A stretch of DNA of 64,000 nt, from contig NZ_CP189882.1 of the NCBI RefSeq assembly GCF_052050035.1, positions 5,022,001 to 5,086,000 of the forward strand, given 5' to 3'. This document shows, one piece after another, positions 23,566 through 32,353 of the stretch. The notes under the pieces are model-generated. The model did no database searches and was not told the DNA's origin. It saw only the letters and a list, made by a program, of their open reading frames with translations. The DNA is from Symbiopectobacterium purcellii_A. GTDB lineage: Bacteria; Pseudomonadota; Gammaproteobacteria; Enterobacterales; Enterobacteriaceae. Each line of letters opens with the position of its first letter. Position 1 is the first letter of the stretch. A program made the position numbers and the translations under genes.

Positions 23566-25193
23566 CGTGCGCCCCCTGCCATCTGCTGAATCAATGCGGT
23601 ACCGGCTTCCTTACCTGCCGAGGTTGCCGCCTCTTGACCTGCCTGCATCAGCATTTGCTGTTGTGCTGCCTGCTGTTGTGCCTGCCTGCGCTGGTCACGT
23701 AAACGGGCCACATCGTTAGCGCTGCGAATAACTTTCGCGGGAACGCCCAGCGCTTCGGACACCACGCGAGCCGCTGAATCGGTATCCAGTAAGTCGGTAA
23801 CTTCGGGATCAATCTGTGCAAGTTGCGCGATATTGGCCCCAGCGCGTTCAATGGCGGTCACGTCCTCCAGCTTCTGCGCACGCGCCAACGGGGAAATGTA
23901 GCGGACGTTGAAATTAGCGGAGTCCATACCCTCAGGTGCGGCGGGGAAAATGCCTGCGCGGTACGCAATGCCGAAACAGCGCTGAACCAGTATTTGCAGG
24001 TATTCAGCCTGGAAGCGTCCGTACACCGGGCCGAGTAATTGGCGGATGAGCGCGACACGCACATGCACTTCGGTGGCGGTCATGGCTGGGCCGTCTTGCG
24101 GCTGTAGCTGATCGGCCATCAAAATCTTGCGGATTTGCGCGCGTAATTTTTCTTCTGAGGTGAAAGCGACGTTGAAATCCGCGCCCGTCAGCAACGGTTT
24201 CATGCTCTCCACGCTGTTAGCTACGATAATGCGGCGTGGCCCCACCTTGACGGTGCGCGGGTTTAATACGCCGTCATCTTCCGCGATCCACATACCGGAA
24301 ATCGCCAGGTCAGCGGCGGCTTTTTCCATGCGCTTAATTTCGTTTAGCTCTTTGCAGTCAGGCAGCGCGTCATAAACGGGGCCGACGCCGTAAGCACTGG
24401 CGGGGATCTTCATCCAGCGCGGAACGGCAACGGGGAATTCGTGATAGCCAGACTCGCGGGCGGTGCTTTTGCCCTGCACTTCGATGTGATACGACGCAAA
24501 GCGCATATTTTTAGCCAGGCGGGCGTTTACCACATAGGTATCGCGCGGAAAAATCGCGTGAATAAAATCAAATTTCGCGTCAGGTTTTTTCTTTGCCTCG
24601 TCGCGGATTTTCTCGCTCACGTTTTTGTCGCCAAATTCTTTTACCGCCTGCTCTGCGGTTAACGGGTAACAGCGATAAACGGTGTCAACAATACCATCAC
24701 GGCGAGACGATGAGACGTAGCACTGCGATAGCGGCCACTGCTGGAAGGTAAAACCGCCCTGCTCTTTGTCCTCATCGATGTAAAGTGCGAACCAGCCAGC
24801 AATAACCACATCCAAGCAGGCTTCGTAGGCTTCCGCGTCAAAATTGGCCGCGTGAATGTTTTCCCATATCAGCGTTGCGCAGGTAGAGAGCCACGTTTTT
24901 TGCTCGTCGGTGAGGCTTTCGCTGTTTAAGTCCATCCACTGCGCGTTAGCGGGCGTCATGCCGGACATAAGCGCCGAGGCAAGAATGCGCGTGCTGTCCG
25001 TCGCGGTACCGTCCAGTAACTGCGCCACCTTGGATTTAGCGCTGTTGGCGTCCAGAACATCGGAAGAAAAGCCAGCCCCGCGCAACGGGTAGGTGAAATC
25101 AAAGCACTCGCGCCAGGTTGGTTCCTTTGACTGGCGTAACGCTTTCAGTGAATCCGCACGACGAATAATTTTGCTGGCTGTTTCGTTGACCAC
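23562..25193 (-). CDS. Portal (head-tail connector) protein, T7 gp8-like
   Basis: The 543-residue protein starts MVNETASKIIRRADSLKALR. WRECFDFTYPLRG, LLDGTATDSTRILASALMSG and GVGPVYDALPDCKELNEIKR are typical of podoviral head-tail connectors (Head-tail_con family). The C-terminus is Gln/Ala rich (RRQAQQQAAQQQ). A dodecamer of this protein forms the DNA channel at one capsid vertex. It is preceded by two small genes and followed by overlapping genes. The frame is intact. Confidence 0.85.
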   Translation of the reverse strand: MVNETASKIIRRADSLKALRQSKEPTWRECFDFTYPLRGAGFSSDVLDANSAKSKVAQLLDGTATDSTRILASALMSGMTPANAQWMDLNSESLTDEQKTWLSTCATLIWENIHAANFDAEAYEACLDVVIAGWFALYIDEDKEQGGFTFQQWPLSQCYVSSSRRDGIVDTVYRCYPLTAEQAVKEFGDKNVSEKIRDEAKKKPDAKFDFIHAIFPRDTYVVNARLAKNMRFASYHIEVQGKSTARESGYHEFPVAVPRWMKIPASAYGVGPVYDALPDCKELNEIKRMEKAAADLAISGMWIAEDDGVLNPRTVKVGPRRIIVANSVESMKPLLTGADFNVAFTSEEKLRAQIRKILMADQLQPQDGPAMTATEVHVRVALIRQLLGPVYGRFQAEYLQILVQRCFGIAYRAGIFPAAPEGMDSANFNVRYISPLARAQKLEDVTAIERAGANIAQLAQIDPEVTDLLDTDSAARVVSEALGVPAKVIRSANDVARLRDQRRQAQQQAAQQQMLMQAGQEAATSAGKEAGTALIQQMAGGAR

Positions 25194-25194
25194 G

Positions 25195-25413
25195 TTACGC
25201 CCCTAAGTTGGTTTTACCGCTGGCACCAGACGCAAGCAGTGACGTGCCGGAATCCGTTGCCCCTTCTGAACCCGTGGCAAGCAGGGATGAGCCCTTTTTA
25301 CGTTTACGGCGTGCGGCTGGATCCGCGTTTGCTGCCTTGGCGGCGGCGTTTGCTGCTTTGGCGGCTTCCGCTTCTGGGTCGGATTGCACAATGTTGGGTG
25401 CACCTCCACACAT
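25195..25413 (-). CDS. Small Ala/Lys-rich phage protein
   Basis: The 72-residue product starts MCGGAPNIVQSDPEAEAAKA. It lies two bases before the portal gene, with AAGGAG in front of its ATG. MCGG(A/S) beginnings are common in short head-operon proteins of podoviruses. Function is unknown. Confidence 0.65.
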   Translation of the reverse strand: MCGGAPNIVQSDPEAEAAKAANAAAKAANADPAARRKRKKGSSLLATGSEGATDSGTSLLASGASGKTNLGA

Positions 25414-25424
25414 GACGATTCTCC

Positions 25425-25868
25425 TTAGCGGGGGACGTGCCAGCCCTTGTCAGTCAATACGGGGGCTTTATGCTGCTTGCGCTGCCCGTCCTCGTTAATG
25501 ACTGCGGTACGGGTGGTTTGCGTGGTGGCCTGTTTAACCAGGTCGATAAAATCAAGGTTATTCGTCAGCGGCTGATCCGTGAGGTCGGTAAAACCGAGCG
25601 TTTCGAATTTAGTGATGATTTGAAAGGCGGCGGCGTTCAGCCCGGAAAGCGCAGCGTTGCGGGCTTGCAGGGCATCACCTTCAACATTCTCGCCCTGCTG
25701 CCCGTCCGTTACTGTCGTTTCAGCGATAACCGCTGCGCCAGCGCTGGCGGCATTCAGTTGTTCATGGGTGTTAGCGACGGAATTTAGTAACAGCGCATCG
25801 CCAGCGGCCTCCGTGGTGGTTTCGGCGCTCTGTCCTGGTACTTCGATTTGTTTCTTTGGTCGGCCCAT
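25425..25868 (-). CDS. Phage head-operon protein, unknown
   Basis: The 147-residue product starts MGRPKKQIEVPGQSAETTTE. ATTACGGAGGTAATCCCG before ATG 25868 is a strong ribosome binding site. The C-terminal TDKGWHVPR is a short tail found in small capsid-region proteins, but I cannot name a family. It is the first gene of the surviving structural operon. The recurrent GTTCGG element lies about 50 bp upstream. Confidence 0.6.
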   Translation of the reverse strand: MGRPKKQIEVPGQSAETTTEAAGDALLLNSVANTHEQLNAASAGAAVIAETTVTDGQQGENVEGDALQARNAALSGLNAAAFQIITKFETLGFTDLTDQPLTNNLDFIDLVKQATTQTTRTAVINEDGQRKQHKAPVLTDKGWHVPR

Positions 25869-26150
25869 CGGGATTACCTCCGTAATGATGAGTCGCTATT
25901 GTTGTTTCTCTGTGCGTTCGGATTCCCGACCAAATAATTCATCCAGCGCGGCTACGAAAAATAAATTGCTGGCGATAAACAATCATCGGCAGTCGGTCAC
26001 GGCCCCGACTTGTGATCCGGCACCAGAATGCAACCAGGCTTTCGCCATCGCCGTGTTTTGGCTCTGCGCCGCTTTTCCAACCGTGCACCGTGGATTTTGA
26101 TACGCCCACTTCACTGGCGAGTTCATACAGCGTTACGCCGGTTCTGGTGA

Positions 26151-27034
26151 TATAGCCAAGCGACTTAATTTTGATTACACCATATGGACTGAGAACAAAC
26201 TCTCTGTATCGCAACCCATCTCTCTTTTTTTGCTTTTTGCTTGTGCCCATTTATGCTCAATTGGGTTAAGATCTGGCGAATATGTAGGCAAATACTCCAC
26301 CATATACCCTGCATCGATGATGACTTGTTGAATATTATGTTTTTTGTGAAAAGTGGCATTGTCCATCATGATTACACTGTTTTTAGGGAGTACTGGGATA
26401 AGGACTTGTGTGACCCAGGCATAGAAAACATCGCTGTTAATATTGATATCAAATAATCCGATAGCAAACAGCGTTGTGCCTAATAAAGCGCCGATAACAT
26501 TTGTTCTTCCCCTAGCTCCCCAGTTCTTCAGGCCAAAACACCGTTGACCTTTTGGGGAATAGCCGTGAGTCCGTGGGGCATCGTGTGAAAAACCACTTTC
26601 ATCAATAAAAACAATAGGTTTACCTTCTTTTTCATACTGTTGTTTTTTTTGTTGAAATCCCTGCCGGGCGTTTTCGTCGGCTTTCGGATGACGTAGAGTT
26701 TTTTTTATAGGTCAATCCCAGCTTTTTAAGCGCTTGCCAAATGGCCTTCTGACAAACGCCAAAACGCTCTGCACGTTCTTTTTGGTAAGCATCTGGATAT
26801 TGTTCAACATCTTTTATCAACTCGGATTTATCGATCTTTCGCTGACGCGTGGTCGATGCTTTTGACTCTATTTGATTAATCCAACGCGATACAGAGGCAG
26901 GGCCAATCCGAAATTGCTTCGCTGTTTCTCGGATACTCAACCCTTCGTTTTTCCGTGTAGATATCACTTTACGTCTAAAATCAATTGAATAGCTCATTTA
27001 AATAATGTAATCAAAATTAAGTCGTTTAGCTATA
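26151..27034 (-). mobile_element. IS630-family element, copy 5 (884 bp)
   Basis: It has both ends and the TA target and matches copy 1. It splits the HTH regulator gene; both halves are still present, so this insertion was clean. Confidence 0.92.
26175..26997 (-). CDS. IS630 transposase, copy 5
   Basis: HTH frame 26997-26632 plus DDE frame to 26175, joined at the same A8 run. It has all catalytic acidic residues and no visible damage. Confidence 0.8.
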
Positions 27035-27084
27035 TCGGTGATCACCCTAAACCAATCGACACGGAAGGTGGCAACGAGCGGCAT

Positions 27085-27374
27085 TTTTGGCCCCCTAAAC
27101 GCGCGCGTGCGCGAGGGTGAAGAGAGGAGAAACAGCAATCCCGGATTTCGAAAAACGCGGAAAACAGAATATTGTTCTTTTCACTCGCGGAGCGCCCCGG
27201 CATTTTTCAGCATTAAATTCTTTCTCTGTGCACGGGATAAAATTCTGGTTCATTAAAATTTCCCCTCTTCGATTAGTACCGCTTGTGTTCTCATTACCCC
27301 TTCAGCGTGATAAAGCCGTGCTGTATCCGAATCAATGTGACGTGTACGGCGGTCTACTTCGTCATGGCATGCAC
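27085..27374. other. Intergenic region, no gene recognised
   Basis: It begins with the upstream region of the HTH gene, containing the self-complementary ACGCGCGCGTGCGCG near 27098. The rest has only short frames without ribosome binding sites. It ends at a MITE-A whose other flank is an IS3 interior, so some original sequence is missing. Confidence 0.5.
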
Positions 27375-27470
27375 TATAGCCAACCGACTTAAAAATGATT
27401 ACATCCTATGCCCTGATATGCGGCAAAGAAGCATAGTTGGCTGTTATCAAAATAATGTCGCTTGGCTATA
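27375..27470 (+). mobile_element. MITE-A copy 6 at a chimeric junction
   Basis: A 96-bp copy. The left flank is phage intergenic DNA and the right flank starts inside an IS3-family transposase. Confidence 0.9.
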
Positions 27471-27716
27471 TCTGGCGGCTATTATGGATTTGTACTCCCG
27501 ACAGATAGTGGGCTGGCAGGTGGACAGACGGATGACCTCATCGCTGGTCTGCGGGGCCCTGATGAAGGCATATAACCTGCGAACTCGCCCGCCGGGCCTG
27601 GTGGTGCATACGGACAGGGGGACGCAGTACACGGGACAACGCTTTCAGGCGCTGCTGAGCAGCTACAGGCTGAGGAGCAGTATGTGTAGTGGCATACTGA
27701 GCAGTATGTGTAGTGG
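27471..27716 (+). pseudogene. IS3-family OrfB fragment 1
   Basis: YLAAIMDLYSRQIVGWQVDR and VVHTDRGTQYTGQRFQALLS are the first and second Asp regions of an IS3-family rve domain. It has no start, and ends at a duplicated GAGCAGTATGTGTAGTGG next to an oppositely oriented IS3 fragment. Confidence 0.75.
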
Positions 27717-28234
27717 TCAACTAAATTTGGCCACCCTACCTGACTGTTGATGGAACAGCCGTTCTGATTCATTTGGTGTTAACCCACCGTTATACCAGTG
27801 AGGTCTGACATCGCTATAATAATGGGTTATGTAGCGAATAATGGATGATTGAGCAGTACTAAAGCTTTGGTAGCCAGTCGTTGGCACCCATTCAGTCTTC
27901 AGACTACGGAAGAATCGCTCCATCGGACTATTATCCCAACAATTTCCTCTGCGACTCATACTTTGGGTCATCTGATAACGCCACAATGCCTGCCTATACT
28001 GACGACTGGTGTAATGGCTTCCTTGGTCACTATGAAACATGACTTGTTTGGGATGCCCACGCAGTTCCCAATCCATTTGTAGTGCTTTGGCTGTTAATTC
28101 TGAATCTGGCGAAAACGACATTGCCCAACCCACGGGTTTTCGGGCAAATAAATCTAATACCACCGCCAGATACGCCCATCGGTCGCCTGTCCAAATATAG
28201 GTTACATCGCCGCACCAAACCTGGTCAGGCTTGG
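27717..28234 (-). pseudogene. IS3-family OrfB fragment 2
   Basis: From TKPDQVWCGDVTYIWTGDRW through HSDQGSHYTSRQYRQAL, MSRRGNCWDNSPMERFFRSL and HYYSDVRPHWYNGGLTP this covers the DDE core of an IS3-family transposase to its C-terminus. The N-terminal part is replaced by MITE-A copy 7. It differs from fragment 1, so it is a separate element. Confidence 0.8.
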
Positions 28235-28330
28235 TATAGCCAAGCGACATTATTTTGATAACAGCCAGCTATGCTTCTTTGCCGCATATCAGGGCATAGG
28301 ATGTAATCATTTTTAAGTCGGTTGGCTATA
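28235..28330 (-). mobile_element. MITE-A copy 7 at a chimeric junction
   Basis: A 96-bp copy joining the interior of an IS3 transposase (left) to the interior of the ybcO-type gene (right). Confidence 0.9.
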
Positions 28331-28351
28331 CATCCCCATGCGGCTTGTAGG

Positions 28352-29210
28352 TCATCGGGTTTTATAGCCAAGCGACTTAATTTTGATTACACCATATGGA
28401 CTGAGAACAAACTCTCTGTATCGCAACCCATCTCTCTTTTTTTTGCTTTTTGCTTGTGCCCATTTATGCTCAATTGGGTTAAGATCTGGCGAATAGGTAG
28501 GCAAATACTCCACCATATACCCTGCATCGATGATGACTTGTTGAATATTATGTTTTTTGTGAAAAGTGGCATTGTCCATCATGATTACACTGTTTTTAGG
28601 GAGTACTGGGATAAGGACTTGTGTGACCCAGGCATAGAAAACATCGCTGTTAATATTGATATCAAATAATCCGATAGCAAACAGCGTTGTGCCTAATAAA
28701 GCGCCGATAACATTTGTTCTTCCCCTAGCTCCCCAGTTCTTCAGGCCAAAGCACCGTTGACCTTTTGGGGAATAGCCGTGAGTCCGTGGGGCATCGTGTG
28801 AAAAACCACTTTCATCAATAAAAACAATAGGTTTACCTTCTTTTTCATACTGTTGTTTTTTTTGTTGAAATCCCTGCCGGGCGTTTTCGTCGGCTTTCGG
28901 ATGACGTAGAGTTTTTTTTATAGGTCAATCCCAGCTTTTTAAGCGCTTGCCAAATGGCCTTCTGACAAACGCCAAAACGCTCTGCACGTTCTTTTTGGTA
29001 AGCATCTGGATATTGTTCAACATCTTTTATCAACTCGGATTTATCGATCTTTCGCTGACGCGTGGTCGATGCTTTTGACTCTATTTGATTAATCCAACGC
29101 GATACAGAGGCAGGGCCAATCCGAAATTGCTTCGCTGTTTCTCGGATACTCAACCCTTCGTTTTTCCGTGTAGATATCACTTTACGTCTAAAATCAATTG
29201 AATAGCTCAT
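28352..29210 (-). CDS. IS630 transposase, copy 6, altered C-terminus
   Basis: HTH frame 29210-28845 and DDE frame joined at the A8 run. One extra A after WAQAKSK changes the last residues to KKRDGLRYREFVLSPYGVIK and carries the frame beyond the IS end. The DDE triad is unaffected; whether this tail is functional is unclear. Confidence 0.7.
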
Positions 29211-29247
29211 TTAAATAATGTAATCAAAATTAAGTCGTTTAGCTATA
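28363..29247 (-). mobile_element. IS630-family element, copy 6 (885 bp)
   Basis: As the other copies but with one extra base in an A run, giving a 885-bp length. It is inserted in the ybcO-type gene. Confidence 0.92.
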
Positions 29248-29370
29248 TCCCCATGCCACAGGTACCCGACATGCGGTAATGCGTTAGTACGGTGGTTTCT
29301 GGGTTGAAATTGCAGACACCAGGAATACGGATCTGACAGTCGCGGCCTCTGGCCTCTTTTTTGAAGTCCG

Positions 29371-29964
29371 TCATGCGGCAAACTCCATAAGCTGAGCGGC
29401 GGCGTTCTCTGCGGATTGCTGGGTAGGGAAGGTTTTTGACAGGATGAATGTCCAGAGAACATCCAGCGTGGCTTTGTACAGGGCGTGAAATTCGATTTCG
29501 TCCATTTTTGCGAACGATATCGAGCGAGGCTCTTTATGCAGGCTACCGTCTGGTAGCTCGTAAACCTCATAGAGGCCGGATTCGATAGTCACCCAGCGGC
29601 GGAATGCTTCGAATGATTTTACCGTGCTGATATTGGCGGCGCGTTTTTTGGCTACGCCATTCAGATATTCATCAGCGGCGGCCTGTAATGCATCTTCGCT
29701 TCCTGCAAAGTGAGCAAGAAAACGAACGTAGCCGCGTATCAGTTTTTTTTCTGTCGGGGATATGGCCCCGCCTGTCGGTTGCCAGTATTCGAAACCGAGA
29801 TTAAGCAGTGAAAAAAACTTGCGGTGAAAAGCCGGGTTTCTGACCTGCCTGATATCGGCAGAGACAACGGCCCCGACCTTAATCCTCTGAATAAACTCTT
29901 TTGAATCCGGCGTGGCGGGTATCAGTATTCCACCAGCGGATTTTGTAAATGAATACTGCGCCAT
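29371..29964 (-). CDS. DUF1367-type phage protein
   Basis: The 197-residue protein starts MAQYSFTKSAGGILIPATPD. RNPAFHRKFFSLLNLGFEYW and FRRWVTIESGLYEVYELPDG are characteristic of the DUF1367 family found in the nin-like region of lambdoid phages. It lies immediately before the YbcO-type gene, the standard order. Function is unproved. The frame is intact. Confidence 0.8.
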   Translation of the reverse strand: MAQYSFTKSAGGILIPATPDSKEFIQRIKVGAVVSADIRQVRNPAFHRKFFSLLNLGFEYWQPTGGAISPTEKKLIRGYVRFLAHFAGSEDALQAAADEYLNGVAKKRAANISTVKSFEAFRRWVTIESGLYEVYELPDGSLHKEPRSISFAKMDEIEFHALYKATLDVLWTFILSKTFPTQQSAENAAAQLMEFAA

Positions 29965-30018
29965 CGTTCCCCCTGATAGCGCAGTAATTTGGGTTGCCGG
30001 GTGTTCAATCCGGCACTG

Positions 30019-30213
30019 TTAATTATAGTGCTTTCCCCCTGGTTTTTCAATCCTGTAGCCTGCGGATTTTGCTATATCTATCAGCGCGTTAAGCGTTGCT
30101 ATGTTCTCGTCTTCCGCAATCATGCGAACACTGACAACGCTTCCATGCTCTATACGCATTGCTACTCGGCAATTCTCAGGGAGGTTTTTAATTAGGTATT
30201 CAATATCAACCAT
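30019..30213 (-). CDS. Small phage protein (64 aa)
   Basis: MVDIEYLIKNLPENCRVAMR... has no recognised domain. AAATGG-flanked ATG 30213 has a weak ribosome binding site. It is co-directional with the neighbouring early genes. Confidence 0.5.
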   Translation of the reverse strand: MVDIEYLIKNLPENCRVAMRIEHGSVVSVRMIAEDENIATLNALIDIAKSAGYRIEKPGGKHYN

Positions 30214-30286
30214 TTAAACCCCATCACATTCGGATAATTAAACTCCTTATGATTATTACATCAAGGGCTGTATATAAAAACAGTAT

Positions 30287-30634
30287 CTAGCTATTTGTTA
30301 TGCGTAGTTTGATTTCATGCCATCCGTTTGTGTTCCAGCATCCAGAGTAACCCTGCATGCAACATTCTGTGACGGGCAATGACTCCCCGCACTTACCACA
30401 ACGTTGCTTGCTGAGCGATTTAATCCGCTGGCGCGCTCTGGCGTCGTCCTGGCGGATCAGCAACTGGATATACTCGTCCATGTCGTAGGGCGCTTTACCG
30501 GGCCGCCGTAACGCGCAATTGCGGCGCAGCATGTCCAGCTCCTGAGTATCGAGGTTAAGTTCAAACTTTGACACGCCAGCCTCCCGCTGGCGCTCACGTT
30601 GGGCGGCTTTACGCTCTGCTGAAGACTTAGCCAT
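30287..30634 (-). CDS. Phage protein with C-terminal zinc-ribbon-like cysteines
   Basis: The 115-residue protein starts MAKSSAERKAAQRERQREAG. A basic N-terminal half with a ribbon-helix-helix-like segment (SKFELNLDTQELDMLRRNCA) is followed by CGKCGESLPVTECC and a further Cys (about residues 81-101), which could bind zinc. It may be a small DNA-binding regulator. Its start overlaps the end of the upstream membrane protein. Confidence 0.6.
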   Translation of the reverse strand: MAKSSAERKAAQRERQREAGVSKFELNLDTQELDMLRRNCALRRPGKAPYDMDEYIQLLIRQDDARARQRIKSLSKQRCGKCGESLPVTECCMQGYSGCWNTNGWHEIKLRITNS

Positions 30635-30824
30635 GCTGGATCACCTTCAACACCCCCTCAATTAACACGGCAACGATAGAAGCTGCATTAAAGCAACCAA
30701 ATATACCCCACACAGGCCTTTTCCACCGAGCTTCACAGTTTTTGAATTGTCCGTAACCAATTAACGAGTTCAAGGCAAGAACAGACATTTGCGCTATCAT
30801 CGTTACCATTATCTCCATTGACAC
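30627..30824 (-). CDS. Small membrane protein
   Basis: The 65-residue product (MSMEIMVTMIAQMSVLALNS) has two hydrophobic segments (about residues 5-25 and 38-58). AAGGAGG precedes ATG 30824. No family is recognised. It overlaps the next gene by eight bases. Confidence 0.6.
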   Translation of the reverse strand: MSMEIMVTMIAQMSVLALNSLIGYGQFKNCEARWKRPVWGIFGCFNAASIVAVLIEGVLKVIQHG

Positions 30825-30905
30825 CTCCTTACGTCCCCGCCGTTCCTTAGTGCCTTTCCTGCTGGTTGTTGCTTAAACAATTGCGATGAACGAGAATCAA
30901 TAAAT

Positions 30906-31577
30906 TTATTCAGTATCATCGTCTTTCCTTTCAGATTGCTCTGGATAATGCTGGATAAATAACTCGGCCCTTAATCCCCTAACATCTTTATCTGAATTCC
31001 TCGTTTCGGGGGATATTTGGTCAGCATGACTATCTCTATTTCCTGCACTGACGGCGCGGCAAGATGATATTGCAGCTTTTGCCCGATCCCATGCCTCATG
31101 GTCGCGGTCTGATATGCGTATAACCTCTTCCATCGCCTGTAAAAGCTCATTCGAAAGCTGGCTTGCGACTGGTAGACCGAATGGGTGTCCATCCTCATCT
31201 AAAATCCACATCCCGGGAATACTCGGGTCAGCGGCGACTTTTTCGGCCTCAATCAACTGTGTGCGTAGCTGCTGGTTTTCCTCATGGTATTCTTTCGCCG
31301 TGCGGCGCAGCCGGTTAGCCAGGGCGGTGACTTCCTGTAAATCACTTTGCAATTTGCAAAATGCCGCAATGGTACCGGCCTGAACGGAATCACTGCCGGG
31401 GATTTTCAGCGCTTGCCGGATGCTGTCCAGCTCCAGCGATTTAATACTGTTGGCCTCCGCCAGCATTTCGACGCGGTTGGCGATACCGTTTAAAACGTCG
31501 CGTTCTTCCTGCGTTTTGGTCATGTGCGCAGCTTCACGTACGGCGGCGATCATTCCTGCTGTTGATATAGTGGTCAT
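30906..31577 (-). CDS. Coiled-coil early phage protein (Ead/Ea22-like)
   Basis: The 223-residue protein starts MTTISTAGMIAAVREAAHMT. A long helical region (TALANRLRRTAKEYHEENQQ) precedes PGMWILDEDGHPFG. This resembles the variable Ead/Ea22 proteins of lambdoid early regions. GAGGCAAGACC lies right before ATG 31577. Its start overlaps the stop of the upstream broken gene. Confidence 0.55.
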   Translation of the reverse strand: MTTISTAGMIAAVREAAHMTKTQEERDVLNGIANRVEMLAEANSIKSLELDSIRQALKIPGSDSVQAGTIAAFCKLQSDLQEVTALANRLRRTAKEYHEENQQLRTQLIEAEKVAADPSIPGMWILDEDGHPFGLPVASQLSNELLQAMEEVIRISDRDHEAWDRAKAAISSCRAVSAGNRDSHADQISPETRNSDKDVRGLRAELFIQHYPEQSERKDDDTE

Positions 31578-31919
31578 GTGGTCTTGCCTCTTGATTCTCT
31601 GTATTCACGCCAGTAATTCAGGCGCGCCCTGAAATGCTCCCGGTACTGCTCATCAACCGTTTCGATCTCACGCACGATATTGGTTCGCGGAATGCGGCAT
31701 TCAGACAGCATGCGCACCAGGTAACAGGCGCGCAGGTCGAGCCATTCCATATCGCGGTATTCTTGGGGCCACTCGCCGCGGTTGTGAGGTAGACCGGGCG
31801 GAAGGTATAGCCAACCGACTTAAAAATGATTACAGCCGATGCCCTGATATATGGCAAAGAAGCATAGCTGGCTGTTATCAAAATAATGTCGCTTAGCTAT
31901 AGTCCGACTGCCCGGCCAT
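31574..31919 (-). pseudogene. Early phage gene interrupted by MITE-A
   Basis: ATG 31919 begins MAGQSDY. After MITE-A copy 8 the frame continues LPPGLPHNRGEWPQEYRDME, then RACYLVRMLSECRIPRTNIV and a stop at 31574. Excising the element and one TA gives an exact 83-residue frame. The stop overlaps the next start (ATGA). Function is unknown. Reading frames usually predicted here are out-of-phase shadows. Confidence 0.7.
31806..31901 (+). mobile_element. MITE-A copy 8 (variant subfamily)
   Basis: A 96-bp copy of the same variant type as copy 4, inserted at TA in codon 7-8 of a small early gene. Confidence 0.92.
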
Positions 31920-31922
31920 GGG

Positions 31923-32309
31923 TTACGCCTCAATGGGTTTTATCGTATCGAGGAGTAACCGGGCGCGCGTCGGGCCACCGGAACGGCTACCGGAATCCTT
32001 GTAATAACTTTCACCGGTACCAACTACCCAGGTTGTCGGCGTTTCGCGTAATTTAACGGTGCGCTGACCATCGGCACGAATAACCGTTCCGGTGTGGGTT
32101 TTGGCGTTGCGTGTGGTACCACGCTTGCGAGGGATTGGTGTTTTTTTGAATTTTGGCGGGATAACCTGAATCGGTGCCGGCGGCAACACGAACGGTGCGC
32201 GTGATGCTGCACGGGCATTCTGATTCATGCCCCAGATAATCAGCGCGGTATAGTCGCAGCCATCGTCAATAACGTTTTCTTTGTTCGGGAAAATGACTTC
32301 AGTATCCAT
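31923..32309 (-). CDS. Early phage protein, unknown
   Basis: The 128-residue product (MDTEVIFPNKENVIDDGCDY) has a basic Pro-rich middle (PPKFKKTPIPRKRGTTRNAK) and no recognised domain. AAGGCAAGACCAAT before ATG 32309 is one of the recurrent leader motifs. It lies between the helicase and the broken 83-codon gene. Confidence 0.55.
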   Translation of the reverse strand: MDTEVIFPNKENVIDDGCDYTALIIWGMNQNARAASRAPFVLPPAPIQVIPPKFKKTPIPRKRGTTRNAKTHTGTVIRADGQRTVKLRETPTTWVVGTGESYYKDSGSRSGGPTRARLLLDTIKPIEA

Positions 32310-32353
32310 GATTGGTCTTGCCTTTTTGTTGGTTAAGCGCTGGTCAGGCGCGT

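Larger units (their letters stand above)
25939..27084 (-). pseudogene. HTH regulator interrupted by IS630
   Basis: The N-terminus MPLVATFRVDWFRVIT reads from ATG 27084 and meets IS630 copy 5 at 27034. It resumes at 26150 as DITRTGVTLYELASEVGVSK, then STVHGWKSGAEPKHGDGESL. The sequence YELASEVGVSKSTVHGWKSG is a helix-turn-helix. Removing the IS and one TA gives a single frame of about 86 residues. It may have been a terminase-small or late regulator type DNA-binding protein. Confidence 0.65.
28331..29374 (-). pseudogene. YbcO-type (DUF1364) nuclease gene, split by IS630 and truncated by MITE-A
   Basis: ATG 29374 starts MTDFKKEARGRDCQIRIPGV, then CNFNPETTVLTHYRMSGTCG and MGI, the conserved N-terminus of DUF1364/YbcO, a small HNH-like nuclease of lambdoid phages. 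IS630 copy 6 follows. Beyond it the frame resumes KPDDLQAAWGC and is cut off by MITE-A copy 7. The C-terminal HNH part is lost. The start overlaps the stop of the next upstream gene. Confidence 0.8.

Noticed and set aside
27283..27750. 155-residue plus-strand protein
   Set aside because: It is an artificial fusion of intergenic DNA, MITE-A and an IS3 fragment.
31618..31881. 87-residue minus-strand protein over MITE-A copy 8
   Set aside because: It is out of phase with the reconstructed 83-codon gene, which reads cleanly after removing the element.
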